DNA of 64,000 bases, taken from contig CP071499.1 of NCBI GenBank assembly GCA_017354895.1, positions 1,736,001 through 1,800,000 of the forward strand. Direction: 5' to 3'. This document shows, piece after piece, positions 45,957 to 56,638 of this stretch (positions within the stretch are counted from its first letter, which is position 1; each line of letters starts with the position of its first letter). Origin of the DNA: Podospora comata. Its lineage: Eukaryota; Ascomycota; Sordariomycetes; Sordariales; Podosporaceae. Below the pieces are notes generated by a model. That model was not told the origin of the DNA, did no database searches, and saw nothing but the letters and a program-made list of their open reading frames with translations. The position numbers and the translations under genes are program-made.

Positions 45957-48023
45957 TGTCGACACGGCCGCGTCTTGATGTTCAGGGTCTAGCTAACTTG
46001 ATTCGGTTTTCCTGCGGAAGAGGCTGCTGGTTTCAGGCGATCGACTCTTCTAGACCGACGGCTTACGAGGCGCTCAAGGAAATTTAAAAGGACCGGCGAA
46101 ACTGAAGGTGATGATATAGCAAAATATTGGCGGAATATTTCTCGTGGTCGTGATCGACTGAGCTGAAACTCCAAGTCAAGTGGACAGAGCAAAATGAAAA
46201 CACGCCAGGAACTATTCAGACAAAAGGTTGAACAATAGGAAGGCCAGGGATGGGTTCCAAGGTACAAAGGGAGAATGAATATCTAGTATATATACTACAT
46301 GCCGCTGGGGGCGTCATGGTTTGGGGGGCAATCATCTTCCACGAGGCAGCCCCAGGCACCTCTCAACCAAAACAGATCATGAAGAGCTCGACCACCTTCC
46401 AATGTGGCCCAAGGGCTTGCAGACGGCATCTTTTGTCAGATGTGATATCCAACCTTTTTCCGTCCTGAACTGCAGATGGGCTGCATGCGCGATACGGCAA
46501 CCTGGTAGAGATCTTGGTCCATAACGCCCGGCCCTTGTTGCTGTTTGCTGTACCCAGTACCAACTGACGATTCAATCCACACCCCTTCAAAGTGTAGATT
46601 GTTATCGACAGTTCACGAGCGTCTCGACCGTGCCGAGGTGAGTTGCCGTATGCCTGACAACATGACAAGAAGCGGGCCGAGAGAGACAATGTAGCTCCCG
46701 AGGACTAGCTGAAATGAGCTGCATGATGGGTAGCCACAGCGCCCCTACACGGGGGGAGTGTCTAAAGGCAGAAGGTGTGGGAACTTCTCGTCCAGGAGAC
46801 GAGGTGAATCGAGCCAACCACCCCCGTCAACCAACTACCAGGTAGGTGGTAGCACTAAAGATAGTTGACAGAAGTTGACAGACCTGGATGACAGGCGGCT
46901 CAAAAGCCATGGCGGTGTCACATACAAGCTACCTATAACGTTACATGGTGTAGGTGCCATTTTGTCCTTCGTGTGCTAAACCCTGGGGAACACAGCCAGG
47001 GTTCGAGGACCTGCCCCGGCGTTCTTTGTGCGGAGAAGCTGTGGCTGAATGTGGGAGGCGTCACCATACAGAGAGTCAACCCAGGCTTGAAGTCAAACGC
47101 CACCCTCAACAGCAGCCCGCAGACAGCCGTAGCATGCCCCGCTCACACCGCTATGTAAGTTTCCGATGCTGGCTGAGATACGGATACATCTCGGTACATT
47201 TCTTCTGAAGTTTGTGGCGAAGACAACCGCGTGCTTGAACCAAGGGTAAAACCTGGCATGGGGTGCTGTTGAAGATTCCTCATGGACAAAACCTGTGATA
47301 ATGCTGCAGGAATCCTGTAAGAACACCATGACGGCGCCTAGTTACTTCCAGGTGAAATAAGGGCAGCACCAACAGAATAGGGACTGAGACATTGGGCCTT
47401 CCCCACCTTAGGACCCCAATCGCTGCTAGTTGCTGCGGGTATTAACAGTAGTCTGAAGAGCAAACATTTCTAAAAGACAAACTGAAGCGGAGCTGCTGCG
47501 AGGACACTGAGCTAGCGCCTGCGGAGAGCAATAGCTTTCGCCCGTGAAAGGTGAAGAGCAGGCGTCCCACCCCCTCGAGATTAGATCGGTAGGAGAAAAG
47601 CAATATGGTGACGTTGGCAGTAATCTTGAAGCAGTAGTGTAACACCGCGTGTAAGCCGTGGGACTTCGCCCTGCCTTGTCACCCGTCGATGTGACAAGAT
47701 TTCCTCTAAACGTGGTGGTCGCCCCGGTGCCGTTGACTCGAAGGTTGGCTTGGACTTGAGCTGTCCAAATCCGCCGAGGCTTGCATGAAGCTTCGTCGAG
47801 TTCCGACATGTCAGACGGCTACTGACTCACGGCAGGCTTCCCCGGACCGCATCGCCCAATGGCAGCTATCCAGGTACCTGGGTCGTAGGATCATTCGCCA
47901 AGCCCTGTATGCTCTCGGCTGGCGAGGGGGGGGATCGAACTCAAGTTTGCACAACTGACTGTCTTGCCCGCCAAGGCATAAAGTTTCAGGCAAATACCAA
48001 AGTGCAAGTGATGCGATGACGTT
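45957..48023. other. Intergenic: RRM promoter and WRAP73 3' flank
   Basis: Two kilobases without a recognised gene. A repeated GTTGACAGA occurs near 46865-46880. A B-box-like GTTCGATCC on the - strand near 47935 does not sit in a full tRNA. Short open frames have no domain content. Confidence 0.5.
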
Positions 48024-49747
48024 CTACCTTTTGTGTACAAAGGTGTCCTCTAGTTCGCTGTAGTCATCGTCGTCGTCTTCAACGGCTCTGGCCTTGTCTG
48101 GACCGTCCTGTTCTGCCGGAACCAGTTCGAGTGGCGACTCTTCCCGTGTCTCTGCTGCGTAGCTCGGCTCCGGACTGTGGTGGCTGGCCCACGGAGGTGC
48201 AACTTCGTCCAGTTCGATCAGACAACCCAGTACGTAATGCTGGGCGTCTGAGAAGAAGAGCGACGGACCACTTGCCATACCAGACCCTAACCACGAGGCC
48301 CGGGGCTTGCCACTTGTTTTGAGTCCAGGGAGGTGTTGGGAAAAGTCAACTGATCGAGGCCCTTCTGAGAGAGGGTCCCACACAAAGACGATGCCATTGT
48401 ATTGCTCGCCCTCGCATCGAATGAGAAGTGTCTCGGCAACATGAGGATGCCACGACAGGACGCTGATGTTCCCGTGGAAGAGCAGCACTGCACGCAACTC
48501 TGCGGCCTCCAGATCCCAGATCCAGACCGTGCCGGGTGAGTCTTCCAGCCGTGTGGCTACGAGTGCCGACGTGGGATCGAATGAGATGGCCGCACAGCCC
48601 GACACAGGCTCTGAGTTGTCCTGCAGCCGGGGCGCCGGGGAGATGACCTGCGTAGTCCGCAAGAAGGTGTGCATGATAGGGCCAGTTTGCGACACGCCGA
48701 TCTGCTCTTGCCAGACCTATAAAATGCGAGTCAGTTGAAGGCCCTTCACATGGAGGTACGGTGTAGTGATTGCTGTACCCACCTGGAGTGTCTCTGTGGA
48801 AGCAACAGACTTTGGATGACGAAGGCGCATAGTCTCTGTTACGGAAGCCATATTGAAAATGCACACTGACCGACTACAATCGCCAACAGCTAGGAAACGG
48901 GCATCGGCTGACAGCTGAAGCGCCTTGACGCCGGCTCCAATGGCGTAGTCTCTGTCCTCCAATGAAGGATTCGCAGGGCCTGACCAGGTCTTGAACAAGT
49001 GTCCATCTGACGTATAGAAGATTACTTTGTGTCCCTGCGCAGCTGATTCCCAGACGACAAGCCATCGTCCGTCTGGGCTCCATGTAATTCCCTGGGCATC
49101 AATGGTATCAGGAGCCCATGACCTCTGCAACTCTCTGGTTGGATATGAGTGAATGCTTATTAGGTCTTTGCCAGAGACTCTGGAGAGCAAGGCAAGATGA
49201 CGTGTTTGGGGCCGAAAAGAAAAGCATCTAGAAGCGGACGAAGGAGAAAAAACCTTGGGGGTGTTGATCTCGGCAGCCCTAGACGAGGTGAGATCGAACA
49301 GAGAGAACTTCAGGCCGTATGACGAGATCACGCAGACCTCGGCATCTGAGGCACCAAAGCCAACATAAGCTGGCTTCGTGCCGGGCACAGAGGCGGTTCG
49401 GATGGCAGCATGGAAGCTGCTGTCAAGCGCAGAAACAACGCGGACTTGTTCAGGTCCAGCTATGAGCAACAGGCGTGATGACGGTGACCACTGGAAACCG
49501 AGAATGGGGCCGGCAAAGTCCTGGGGCAGTTTGATCACATTGACAACCTCCGGGCTGCGGACGGCTCTGATATGGACAAGGGATGAGAGAAGAATCGCAA
49601 TATGTTGGCCGTCTGGACTGGGGACAGAGTGCGATGATGCTATTGGCGGCGTCAGCGAAGCCCTGCGTCCAGATGGTCGACATAGGTATAGTATCATATC
49701 ACACACACACACTCTCACTCACACTTTAGGCTCCTGGAGAACTTCAT
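48024..49747 (-). CDS. WRAP73: WD40 protein WRAP73 (Wdr8) orthologue
   Basis: In fission yeast Wdr8 works with Msd1 and the kinesin-14 Pkl1 at spindle poles; in other eukaryotes WRAP73 is a centrosome/spindle-pole protein. On the - strand exon 1 is 49747-49723 (25 bp), exon 2 is 49639-48783 and exon 3 is 48716-48024; introns are 83 and 66 bp, giving 524 residues. The tiny first exon gives MKFSRSLK, a typical start for the family, joined to SSSHSVPSPDGQHIA. WD-like blades follow: FQWSPSSRLLLIAGPEQVRV, GITWSPDGRWLVVWE, LQLSADARFLAVGDCSRSV, ISFDPTSALVATRLEDS and ISVLSWHPHVAETLLI. The C-terminus is acidic (VEDDDDDYSELEDTF). The exon 1 call rests on phase, the family start and good splice sites. 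Confidence 0.87.
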
Positions 49748-50734
49748 GTTGATATTCTTCTTAAGATAGAGAGGGAGAATCGAGAGAGAGATGGCCTCAC
49801 ACCTTCCGTCCGTGCAGTATAGCTAAGTAGTAGATATTATCATGCAACGCGTATGCAGGTAGCCGGGAGGACCTGATCGCTGAATGTTGCTGTTGCTGAT
49901 GGAAACACTGCGTAAGCAAGGCGCAGGATGCGTGGTTCCCGCTCGAGCACCAAAGTGGGAAGCAAACACTGCACGGCCGTGAGGGCTGAGCGAGGGAGTA
50001 TGTACGATTGCTCGTATGGAGATAGCCTATAAACAGTCCTGTCCGGAGGTGGTGATAGTGGTGTTGCTTTCGGGACGAGGTACTGGGTACTTGGGCGCGT
50101 CGTTGGCTGGGCCGGTACTTTGGACCAAAAAATTCATGAACGCGGCGTGCCTGACGTTCCGTGCCAGGCGACCGGTGGACAGAGGCTGCCAAGAATGGCG
50201 GGGACCTTTTCTACGCTCAACACTAGAAGCTTGGACCTCTGGTTCTCGCCGACATCCGAGCATCTGGGGCCGGTCCGCAGTGACCCGCTTTTTGCCGAGT
50301 GCACCTGCTGTCTCTTCACTCTTGTGCCATTTTGGCGGGGGAAGGAGGCGATGAAGGGAACTCTTTCCCTTCGACGGAGTTGCTGAGTCACACAAGGAAA
50401 TGTCAGCCATCAGCAGTAGCCAAGCATCAAGGGTAGATGCCAGATGCCAGGTCCTGAATCGGCATGCTGGCCTCTCGTTAATCTTGGAAACATGTCCCGT
50501 ATCGATATCTGTAAGATATCTATTGGATCAAACTTGATGTCACTCCGTCACCACTCTCACCCACCAGTCTCCGCGGAGTCGGCGCGGACCGAGTCCACCT
50601 CCAGACGGGAACAAACATAACTTGGCCATGGTGCCCCGCCACCCTTCTCATTGTTGCAGAAACACCCTGACAGAATACCGGTAGTAACAGTCAGTCAGCC
50701 TTCAACTCACACTTTTAGTTATTACCTACCTACT
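49748..50734. other. Divergent promoter region of WRAP73 and MOCS1
   Basis: Both promoters lie here. A small palindromic pair GATATC-N5-GATATC occurs near 50504-50520. No gene is seen. Confidence 0.55.
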
Positions 50735-52150
50735 ATGGGTGCGGTTGCGCGCTGTCTGTCCCAGCGCATCCGGCTCGGGACGCTGCATACGCCAACGACG
50801 AATAGAAGGCCCCGAACGACTCCGTCACAATTTCGAGGTGTTGCGTCGGCGACTCTCGCCCATCCCTTTCAAGGGGTCCAGACGTTTTCTGCTTTGCCTG
50901 CGCCGTCACCAGCTGTCGACGAACCTCTTCCTCAACCTCCATCACCACACCGACTGCCCCCCAGCCCTGCTGACCGCGGCTCCCGGGTTATTAGACCGAC
51001 GCCCCCGCCCTCATCGAGCTCTCGCAAGGATCGCATCCGCGAGGCCAGGCCCTTCTCCGATTTCCTGACGGATAACTTCGATCGCCAGCACGACTACTTG
51101 CGCATCTCCGTAACTGAGCGATGCAACCTACGATGTCTATACTGCATGCCTGAAGAGGGTGTGCCTCTCTCGCCTCAGAAGGAGCTCCTCACCACCCCCG
51201 AAATTGTGATGCTCTCGTCTCTGTTTGTGTCCCAGGGCGTTACCAAAATTCGTCTGACGGGAGGCGAGCCCACTGTGCGGCGGGATATTGTGCCTTTGAT
51301 GCAGCAGATCGGAGCCCTGCGAGCTCACGGCCTTCGCGAGCTCTGCCTCACCACCAATGGCCTATCGCTCCACCGCAAACTGGACGCCATGGTAGAGGCT
51401 GGCTTGACGGGAGTAAACCTGTCTCTCGACACTCTGGACCAATGGCAGTATCAGTTGATGACGCGGCGGGCGGGATTCAGCGCCGTACAGAAGACTATCG
51501 ACCGCATTTTCGAGCTGAACCGCGCGGGCGCGGGCATCAAGTTCAAGATCAACTGTGTGGTCATGCGCGGGGTGAACGACCGGGAAATTCTGCCATTTGT
51601 GGAAATGACGCGGGAGAAGGATGTCGAGGTGCGCTTCATTGAGTACATGCCGTTTGACGGCAACAAGTGGAGCAAGGGCAAGATGTTCAGCTACCAAGAG
51701 ATGCTGGACCTGATCCGCTCCCGGTATCCGGACCTTCAAAGGGAGGCGGGCCACAAGAACGACACAAGCAAGACCTTCCAGGTGCCAGGCTTTGTTGGCA
51801 AGCTTGGGTTTGTCACGAGCATGACCCACAACTTTTGCGGGACATGCAACAGGCTCCGGATCACCAGTGACGGCAACCTAAAGGTGTGCCTCTTTGGGAA
51901 TGCCGAGGTTTCCGTAAGAGACATCTTGCGAAAGGTGAACGGGGGCGAGCCAATTGACGAGGAAGCCTTGGAGTTGCTGAAGCAAATTGCCCTGGACGGC
52001 TTGAAACAATCATCACAGCTGTTGGTACCCAACTCTGAGGAGCTCCTCAACGTGATTGGTATGGCTGTAAAGCGGAAGAAGGAAAAGCACGCTGGCCTCG
52101 GCGAGCTGGAGCATATGAAAAACAGGCCTATGATACTGATCGGTGGGTGA
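50735..52150 (+). CDS. MOCS1: Molybdenum cofactor biosynthesis protein MOCS1A (MoaA, radical SAM)
   Basis: MoaA rearranges GTP by radical SAM chemistry in the first step of molybdopterin synthesis, in mitochondria. A single exon codes for 471 residues. The N-terminus is basic and hydroxylated with few acids (MGAVARCLSQRIRLGTLHTP), as in mitochondrial targeting signals; about 120 residues precede the core. The radical SAM cluster motif is CNLRCLYC, then LTGGEPTVRRDIVPL. The second Fe-S cluster has NFCGTCNRLR and a further Cys in LKVCLFG. The frame ends ENRP-like MKNRPMILIGG then stop; the C-terminal Gly-Gly is essential in human MOCS1A. Just before the stop are two possible donors (GT at 52143 and 52147) that would bypass it and lead to the MoaC exon downstream, as in the human MOCS1 locus and the fused Aspergillus cnxABC. 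Confidence 0.93.
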   Translation: MGAVARCLSQRIRLGTLHTPTTNRRPRTTPSQFRGVASATLAHPFQGVQTFSALPAPSPAVDEPLPQPPSPHRLPPSPADRGSRVIRPTPPPSSSSRKDRIREARPFSDFLTDNFDRQHDYLRISVTERCNLRCLYCMPEEGVPLSPQKELLTTPEIVMLSSLFVSQGVTKIRLTGGEPTVRRDIVPLMQQIGALRAHGLRELCLTTNGLSLHRKLDAMVEAGLTGVNLSLDTLDQWQYQLMTRRAGFSAVQKTIDRIFELNRAGAGIKFKINCVVMRGVNDREILPFVEMTREKDVEVRFIEYMPFDGNKWSKGKMFSYQEMLDLIRSRYPDLQREAGHKNDTSKTFQVPGFVGKLGFVTSMTHNFCGTCNRLRITSDGNLKVCLFGNAEVSVRDILRKVNGGEPIDEEALELLKQIALDGLKQSSQLLVPNSEELLNVIGMAVKRKKEKHAGLGELEHMKNRPMILIGG

Positions 52151-52437
52151 TGGTTCTCTCCCCTTTCTTTCTGGCATCTGTGCACTGGTTGGAGTTTGGA
52201 GTGGGAAAATGGTACATAAAAGTCGTATATGAGGCATGACATACATCTTGAACCACCTACCTACCTCCCCACAACGCTCAGGGCTTTGCTTGTGCTTGGT
52301 TCAAACAGGGACAAGTTTGGCTAAGGAGCAAGCGTAGATCCGCCAGCCACGTTTCAGCGGCACCATTCTCGGTGGCATCATCACATCGGTTTTGCGCCAA
52401 GTACCAGCCTTACCAGCAAGGGACCAGCACCTCTCAG

Positions 52438-53059
52438 CGGCTTTCCGGTCCCGGGCTCTGGCAGCACCTCTGGTTTCCAGCAGCTACGCCTTTTCACGAG
52501 CACATCTCGACAGTTCCGTCAGGATGGCAAGGACAACGATTCCAAAGGTTCGAAACTGACGCATGTCACCTCTTCTGGAGAGGCCCATATGGTCTCGATT
52601 TCAGACAAGACGCCCACAAAACGCGTGGCCACAGCCAAATGTACTGTGTACTTCTCGGACCCGGCGGTTCTCAGACTTATCAAAGAGAATCAAATGAAAA
52701 AGGGAGATGTGCTCGGAGTGGCGAGGATAGCGGGCATCATGGCGGCGAAACGGACGCCGGACCTCATTCCGCTGTGCCATCCTATTGCTCTGACGCATGC
52801 CGAGGTCGAGCTGGCGCCTGTGGAAGCAAACATTGAAGACGAAACCAATGGCCAGAACAAGGGAGGCGCGATTGAGATTGCGGCAACAGTTTCTTGTGAT
52901 GGCAAAACGGGCGTGGAGATGGAAGCGCTCACAGCTGCGTCAACCGCTGCCCTGACAGTCTACGACATGTGTAAAGCCGTCGACAAGGCAATGGTCATCG
53001 AGGGCTTGAGAGTGGTTCTCAAGGAGGGTGGCAAGAGCGGAAGATGGGAGATGCCATGA
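52438..53059 (+). CDS. MOCS1: MOCS1B (MoaC, cyclic pyranopterin monophosphate synthase) exon
   Basis: MoaC converts the MoaA product to cyclic pyranopterin monophosphate. The MoaC domain is intact from KLTHVTSSGEAHMVSISDKT through GIMAAKRTPDLIPLCHPIAL and GVEMEALTAASTAALTVYDM to the family end RVVLKEGGKSGRWEMP. No suitable ATG precedes LTHV in frame, and the frame stays open upstream to at least 52350, so this is probably a 3' exon of the MOCS1A transcript. The 5' edge is uncertain: an acceptor CTCTCAG ending at 52437 is in phase with the donor at 52147 and would give a 291-bp intron joining ...LIG-G to GFPVPGSG. Other acceptors at 52397 or 52407 would also be in phase. The sequence QQLRLFTSTSRQF also looks like a mitochondrial presequence. 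Confidence 0.8.
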
Positions 53060-55855
53060 CAATACTGGGAAGCTCATGAGATTGAACAACATTCCTCGAA
53101 AAAGATCAACCGGCAGTTGGGAAGTGGTGGGAGCTGTAGCCGAGAACGTGGGTTGCGGTTGAGGCTGACGGGAACATAATGGGATAATCCCTCCAACAAA
53201 GCACCATCGATGGAAGCAAGCAGATCCGGTTCAACGACGCCATGGTGTGCCCGAATGCAGTAAGGCTGACTGATCGACCAAGTTTCTTCTGGCCAAGACA
53301 TAACAGAAAAGTGACAACTCTGATCATGATCCAGCTAAAGCCATCGTAGCGGTGGTGATATTGATGATGTATGCGGGGCTATTTTCTGCATCTAGAGACC
53401 AACTGCAGCATCTGCCTGTTTGCGTATGCAGGGCATCGACATCGTCTCTGCAAGAGAGAGGCCAAGTTTCTCGCTTGCTCTGCAGTGGTCCTGTTTTGCT
53501 TCTTTTGTTGACAGCTCAAAGCGCACCGATGGAGATACAAGATTCTATCGAGAATGAAAATGTTGGCTTCTTTGCTCTTCTGGGTCGTAGCAGACAAGAG
53601 CTGCTGAACAGATCTCCCTACTCCTGTCCCTCCCTTGCCAAAAGAGTCTGTCTCTCTCTTGCTCGCGACCAAACTCTGCCTGATTCTCATAAGATACGGG
53701 CGTGCCAAGCCTAAGGCCTGACATTTTATGACGGCGACGATTAACTCCGATATGTCACCCCCGCATCCGCAGCCGCCTCCCTACCAAAGCCCCCCTCCAC
53801 TGTGCCAGACCCGAACCCGCTCCCTCTTCACCGTGGCTTCGAAGCGCGGGAAAGGGAGGGGGATGGGGGCTGAAGGCTGTGTAACATGACCCCGCGCTCA
53901 CCGGCCACTCCGCCATCAACCGAAGCCGGACCGAAACGATGACAAGCAGCGAGCGAACAGCGAGAGAAAAGCGTGGGCGGCGGGTTGCATCGGAGCTCGC
54001 CGACATTCACCCTCTTTACCGTTGAGAACGCTTCTCACCCACAGAACGAACATTCGCCCCCCCCAAACTACCTACCTCCAGCAAGACAGCGAACAAGACT
54101 ACTGCGCGTCAACAATCAACCGGTAGGTTGCTTGGTGGTTTCTGTGTAAGACCGAACATCTGAGTGGCCAACGACCCCCCCTGTGGAGAGATGTGGTTGG
54201 TCGGGCATGACGTAACAACAAACCTATTGTGGTTAGAAGGCCTATATGAGCAGAGAGAGAGGAGACAAGATGTTGAGAAGACTCAAATTCCTTTCTAGGT
54301 ACAGTAGCCGGAATCCACGCCGATGAACAAGCGCCGTGTTTGTTTGGGTGGTGGAATTGAATTACAAATGTGATAGAGAAAAAGACCCAGTGCGAGTCAA
54401 ACTCCCCGAGGAAACGGCGAAATAGGTAGCCAAGAACATCTCAATAAAGTAAAAGACAACGTCAATGAGGCAAGACGTCACAAGCAACAGTGGAATGAAG
54501 TTGTATCTTTCAAAAATCTAGACGATTCAGAGATAGTCTTTTGAATATATACCATCAGCTCCTCTATTTTCCAATAACCTGACCGGAACCATTCCCGCCT
54601 CACATCCGACCCCTTCTTACCGACCTCGGACTCGTCCCTCCAACCAATCACCATTCTGCGATAACCTTTTTTACCTCTCAGCCAATCATTTCCAGGTTAT
54701 ATGCCGTTTCCCGAATTTGATGACCGCGCCGGCCGGCCGCCCGCTTTCACAGCACCACCACCCACTGTCCTATCCACTTCTTGGCACTCTGCTACACAGT
54801 GCCCAAACCTTCCAGGTTTTCTCCATTCTCCAAAGGCAGAGCACACGAGCAATCAGCAAGAAAATTCCCTCCCACTCTGATAGATCGTCCGCCTATTCTC
54901 TATCACTCGCATAACCAACCCTCAACTAAAAGCAGATCCTCCATCATCATCAACGTCACACAAACAAATCTTAGCATCATCATCCCCCAGATTCAAACAT
55001 CTAGATTAGGGAAAAGGATTATTCGCGGCTCTCGCGCGTCATTTCCCCACGGATAACCGTTTCTGGTACTTTACAAGGGGGGTCCCAAAATGAAAAAGAC
55101 ATACAACATACCATGCACTGCAACGCTGGCCTGCTTAAACGAAAATATGCCTTTAGGTAACAGTTTCGAAAACTTGCGCGGGTAAATCCTTACGCAGTGG
55201 ATATCATCTTTAACTGCATATATACCTACATACATGCATACATTCTCGTATCGGGAGGCATCTTATCTCCATCAGGCTCAGCTCAGCTCAGCTCGAGACA
55301 ACACATGATGGCTGCTGCGAGGCTGACCTGAGCTGAGACTCATAACATGACATGATACAAGGTGCGCATAGTATCGGTGTGAGCTTATGAGTCATAATGG
55401 CGTAAGTGATGTGACAGTATTTAGCTTTGATTAGGTTGTAGTTATTCAGCATGTAGACGCATGCTATGTCTCGGGATTTGCCACTTACCCAAGGGTCCAG
55501 TTACACTATCTGTCAATACATACAAAGCCCCTATGTCATCTCTTGGCACAGTATCAAATAGACTTTACAGACCCAAAACAACGAACGCCTGAACGAGGTG
55601 CAATCAAAGCAGCAATCCTGATTATTACTTGAATATAACAAACTCCCCCCGTTCAACGGTTAATAAACCAGTCCGAAACTCCCTAGATAAAGTTGACAAA
55701 GTAGTCTTGCCCCCCACCCTTTCTTCAAACCCGCTTGCTTGACTTCAATAAAGATCTGTCCCATATGTCTTGTTCCCTTTGTTCAGCAATCCACCCCCCT
55801 TTCACACCTCGGTATCAAAATAAACCGCCATAGCCGCGCCACCCACACCACCCCA
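53060..55855. other. Intergenic between convergent MOCS1 and YKT6; possible non-coding gene
   Basis: This 2.8 kb is long for a convergent junction. It has a C-rich, leader-like block at 53990-54120 ending in a good donor (GTAGGT at 54121) and an acceptor-like TTTCTAG near 54298. CCAAT-type sequences lie near 54640-54690. From about 54900 to 55700 it is A/T-rich. No protein family is seen. A spliced non-coding RNA on the + strand is possible but unproved. An inverted repeat lies at about 55277-55337. Confidence 0.45.
55277..55337. repeat. 10-bp inverted repeat (CTCAGCTCAG / CTGAGCTGAG)
   Basis: CTCAGCTCAG, itself part of a short CTCAG/GCTCA tandem, is followed about 45 bases later by its reverse complement. 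It may fold as a hairpin in a transcript. Confidence 0.7.
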
Positions 55856-56638
55856 TTACATAACCAAGCAGCACGAATTCTGCTTCTTAGCCGACTTGTA
55901 AAACATCTTGCTCTGCGCGCTCAAATCAGAGCTCTTGGCCACCAAGTCATCCAACTTCTCGCCACGTTGCAGGACCTAAAAAAACATAGAAGCACATGTC
56001 AGCAAAACATTCTTTTCTTCACCGACTTGATGACCCCCACCCCCACGTTAGAAAGGGACAACACATACGCTATCAATAGCCTTATGCAACACAATCTTCG
56101 TCTCGTCCAGTTCCTGCTGGATCTTGGCGATGCTGCTCGCATTGTTTGCGTCTTGGTAGTTGTTCAGATAGTCCTTCAACGCCGGGAAGGAAACATCGCC
56201 GTTGTTCTTGGCGGCCTGGACGGTGGATAGTGGGACTTCGGAGAGGAACTGGTCCATGAGCTTGGAGAGGACGCTGTGGGCGGCGATGTGGGGGTAGTCC
56301 TTGGTGATGACGACGCCGGCGACGCCTTCGGAGCGGGCGTAGCAGTGGACGACATAGTCTGCAACGCATTTCAACCGCCGTTAGCATACATACATGCACA
56401 TCTTGTCGGTTTTGATATCGAAAAGGTAAAACAAAACAAAAAAAGACATACCCTGCTCCTCCACACTCTGCCTCTGCCCAGGCTTTGTCCGCTCCGCCAC
56501 CGTCTTGCTGATCATGGTCATGAACTTGCCATACTCATCCCGCGTGAAGCGAGAGAACTCGCTGAGCTCGTGCTCGGCGCATAGCTGGATGGCGGGGGAC
56601 TTGGTGTTGTCCAGCACGCCGACGTAGTAGAGCTTCAT
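55856..56638 (-). CDS. YKT6: v-SNARE Ykt6
   Basis: Ykt6 is a lipid-anchored R-SNARE acting at ER-Golgi, endosomal and vacuolar fusion. On the - strand exon 1 is 56638-56452, exon 2 is 56358-56069 and exon 3 is 55975-55856; both introns are 93 bp. The 198-residue length matches yeast (200). The longin domain starts [17 protein letters not shown] and continues across the intron as [20 protein letters not shown]. The SNARE motif spans [20 protein letters not shown] and [19 protein letters not shown], with the central Arg in LQRGE. The C-terminus SCCLVM has two cysteines of the CCAAX type, for palmitoylation and farnesylation. Confidence 0.97.

Noticed and set aside
46300-46345. GGVMVWGAI-like peptide reminiscent of Tc1/mariner transposases
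   Set aside because: It is nine residues in a short open frame without other transposase motifs or terminal repeats.
47925-47990. tRNA-like B-box (AGTTCGATCC) with a nearby possible acceptor stem on the - strand
   Set aside because: The two candidate acceptor arms are only about 50 nt apart, the T-stem does not pair and no D or anticodon arm fits. At most it is a decayed fragment.
52372-52836. Open frame overlapping the start of the MoaC exon
   Set aside because: It is in another frame from the conserved MoaC domain and its own sequence has no family match.
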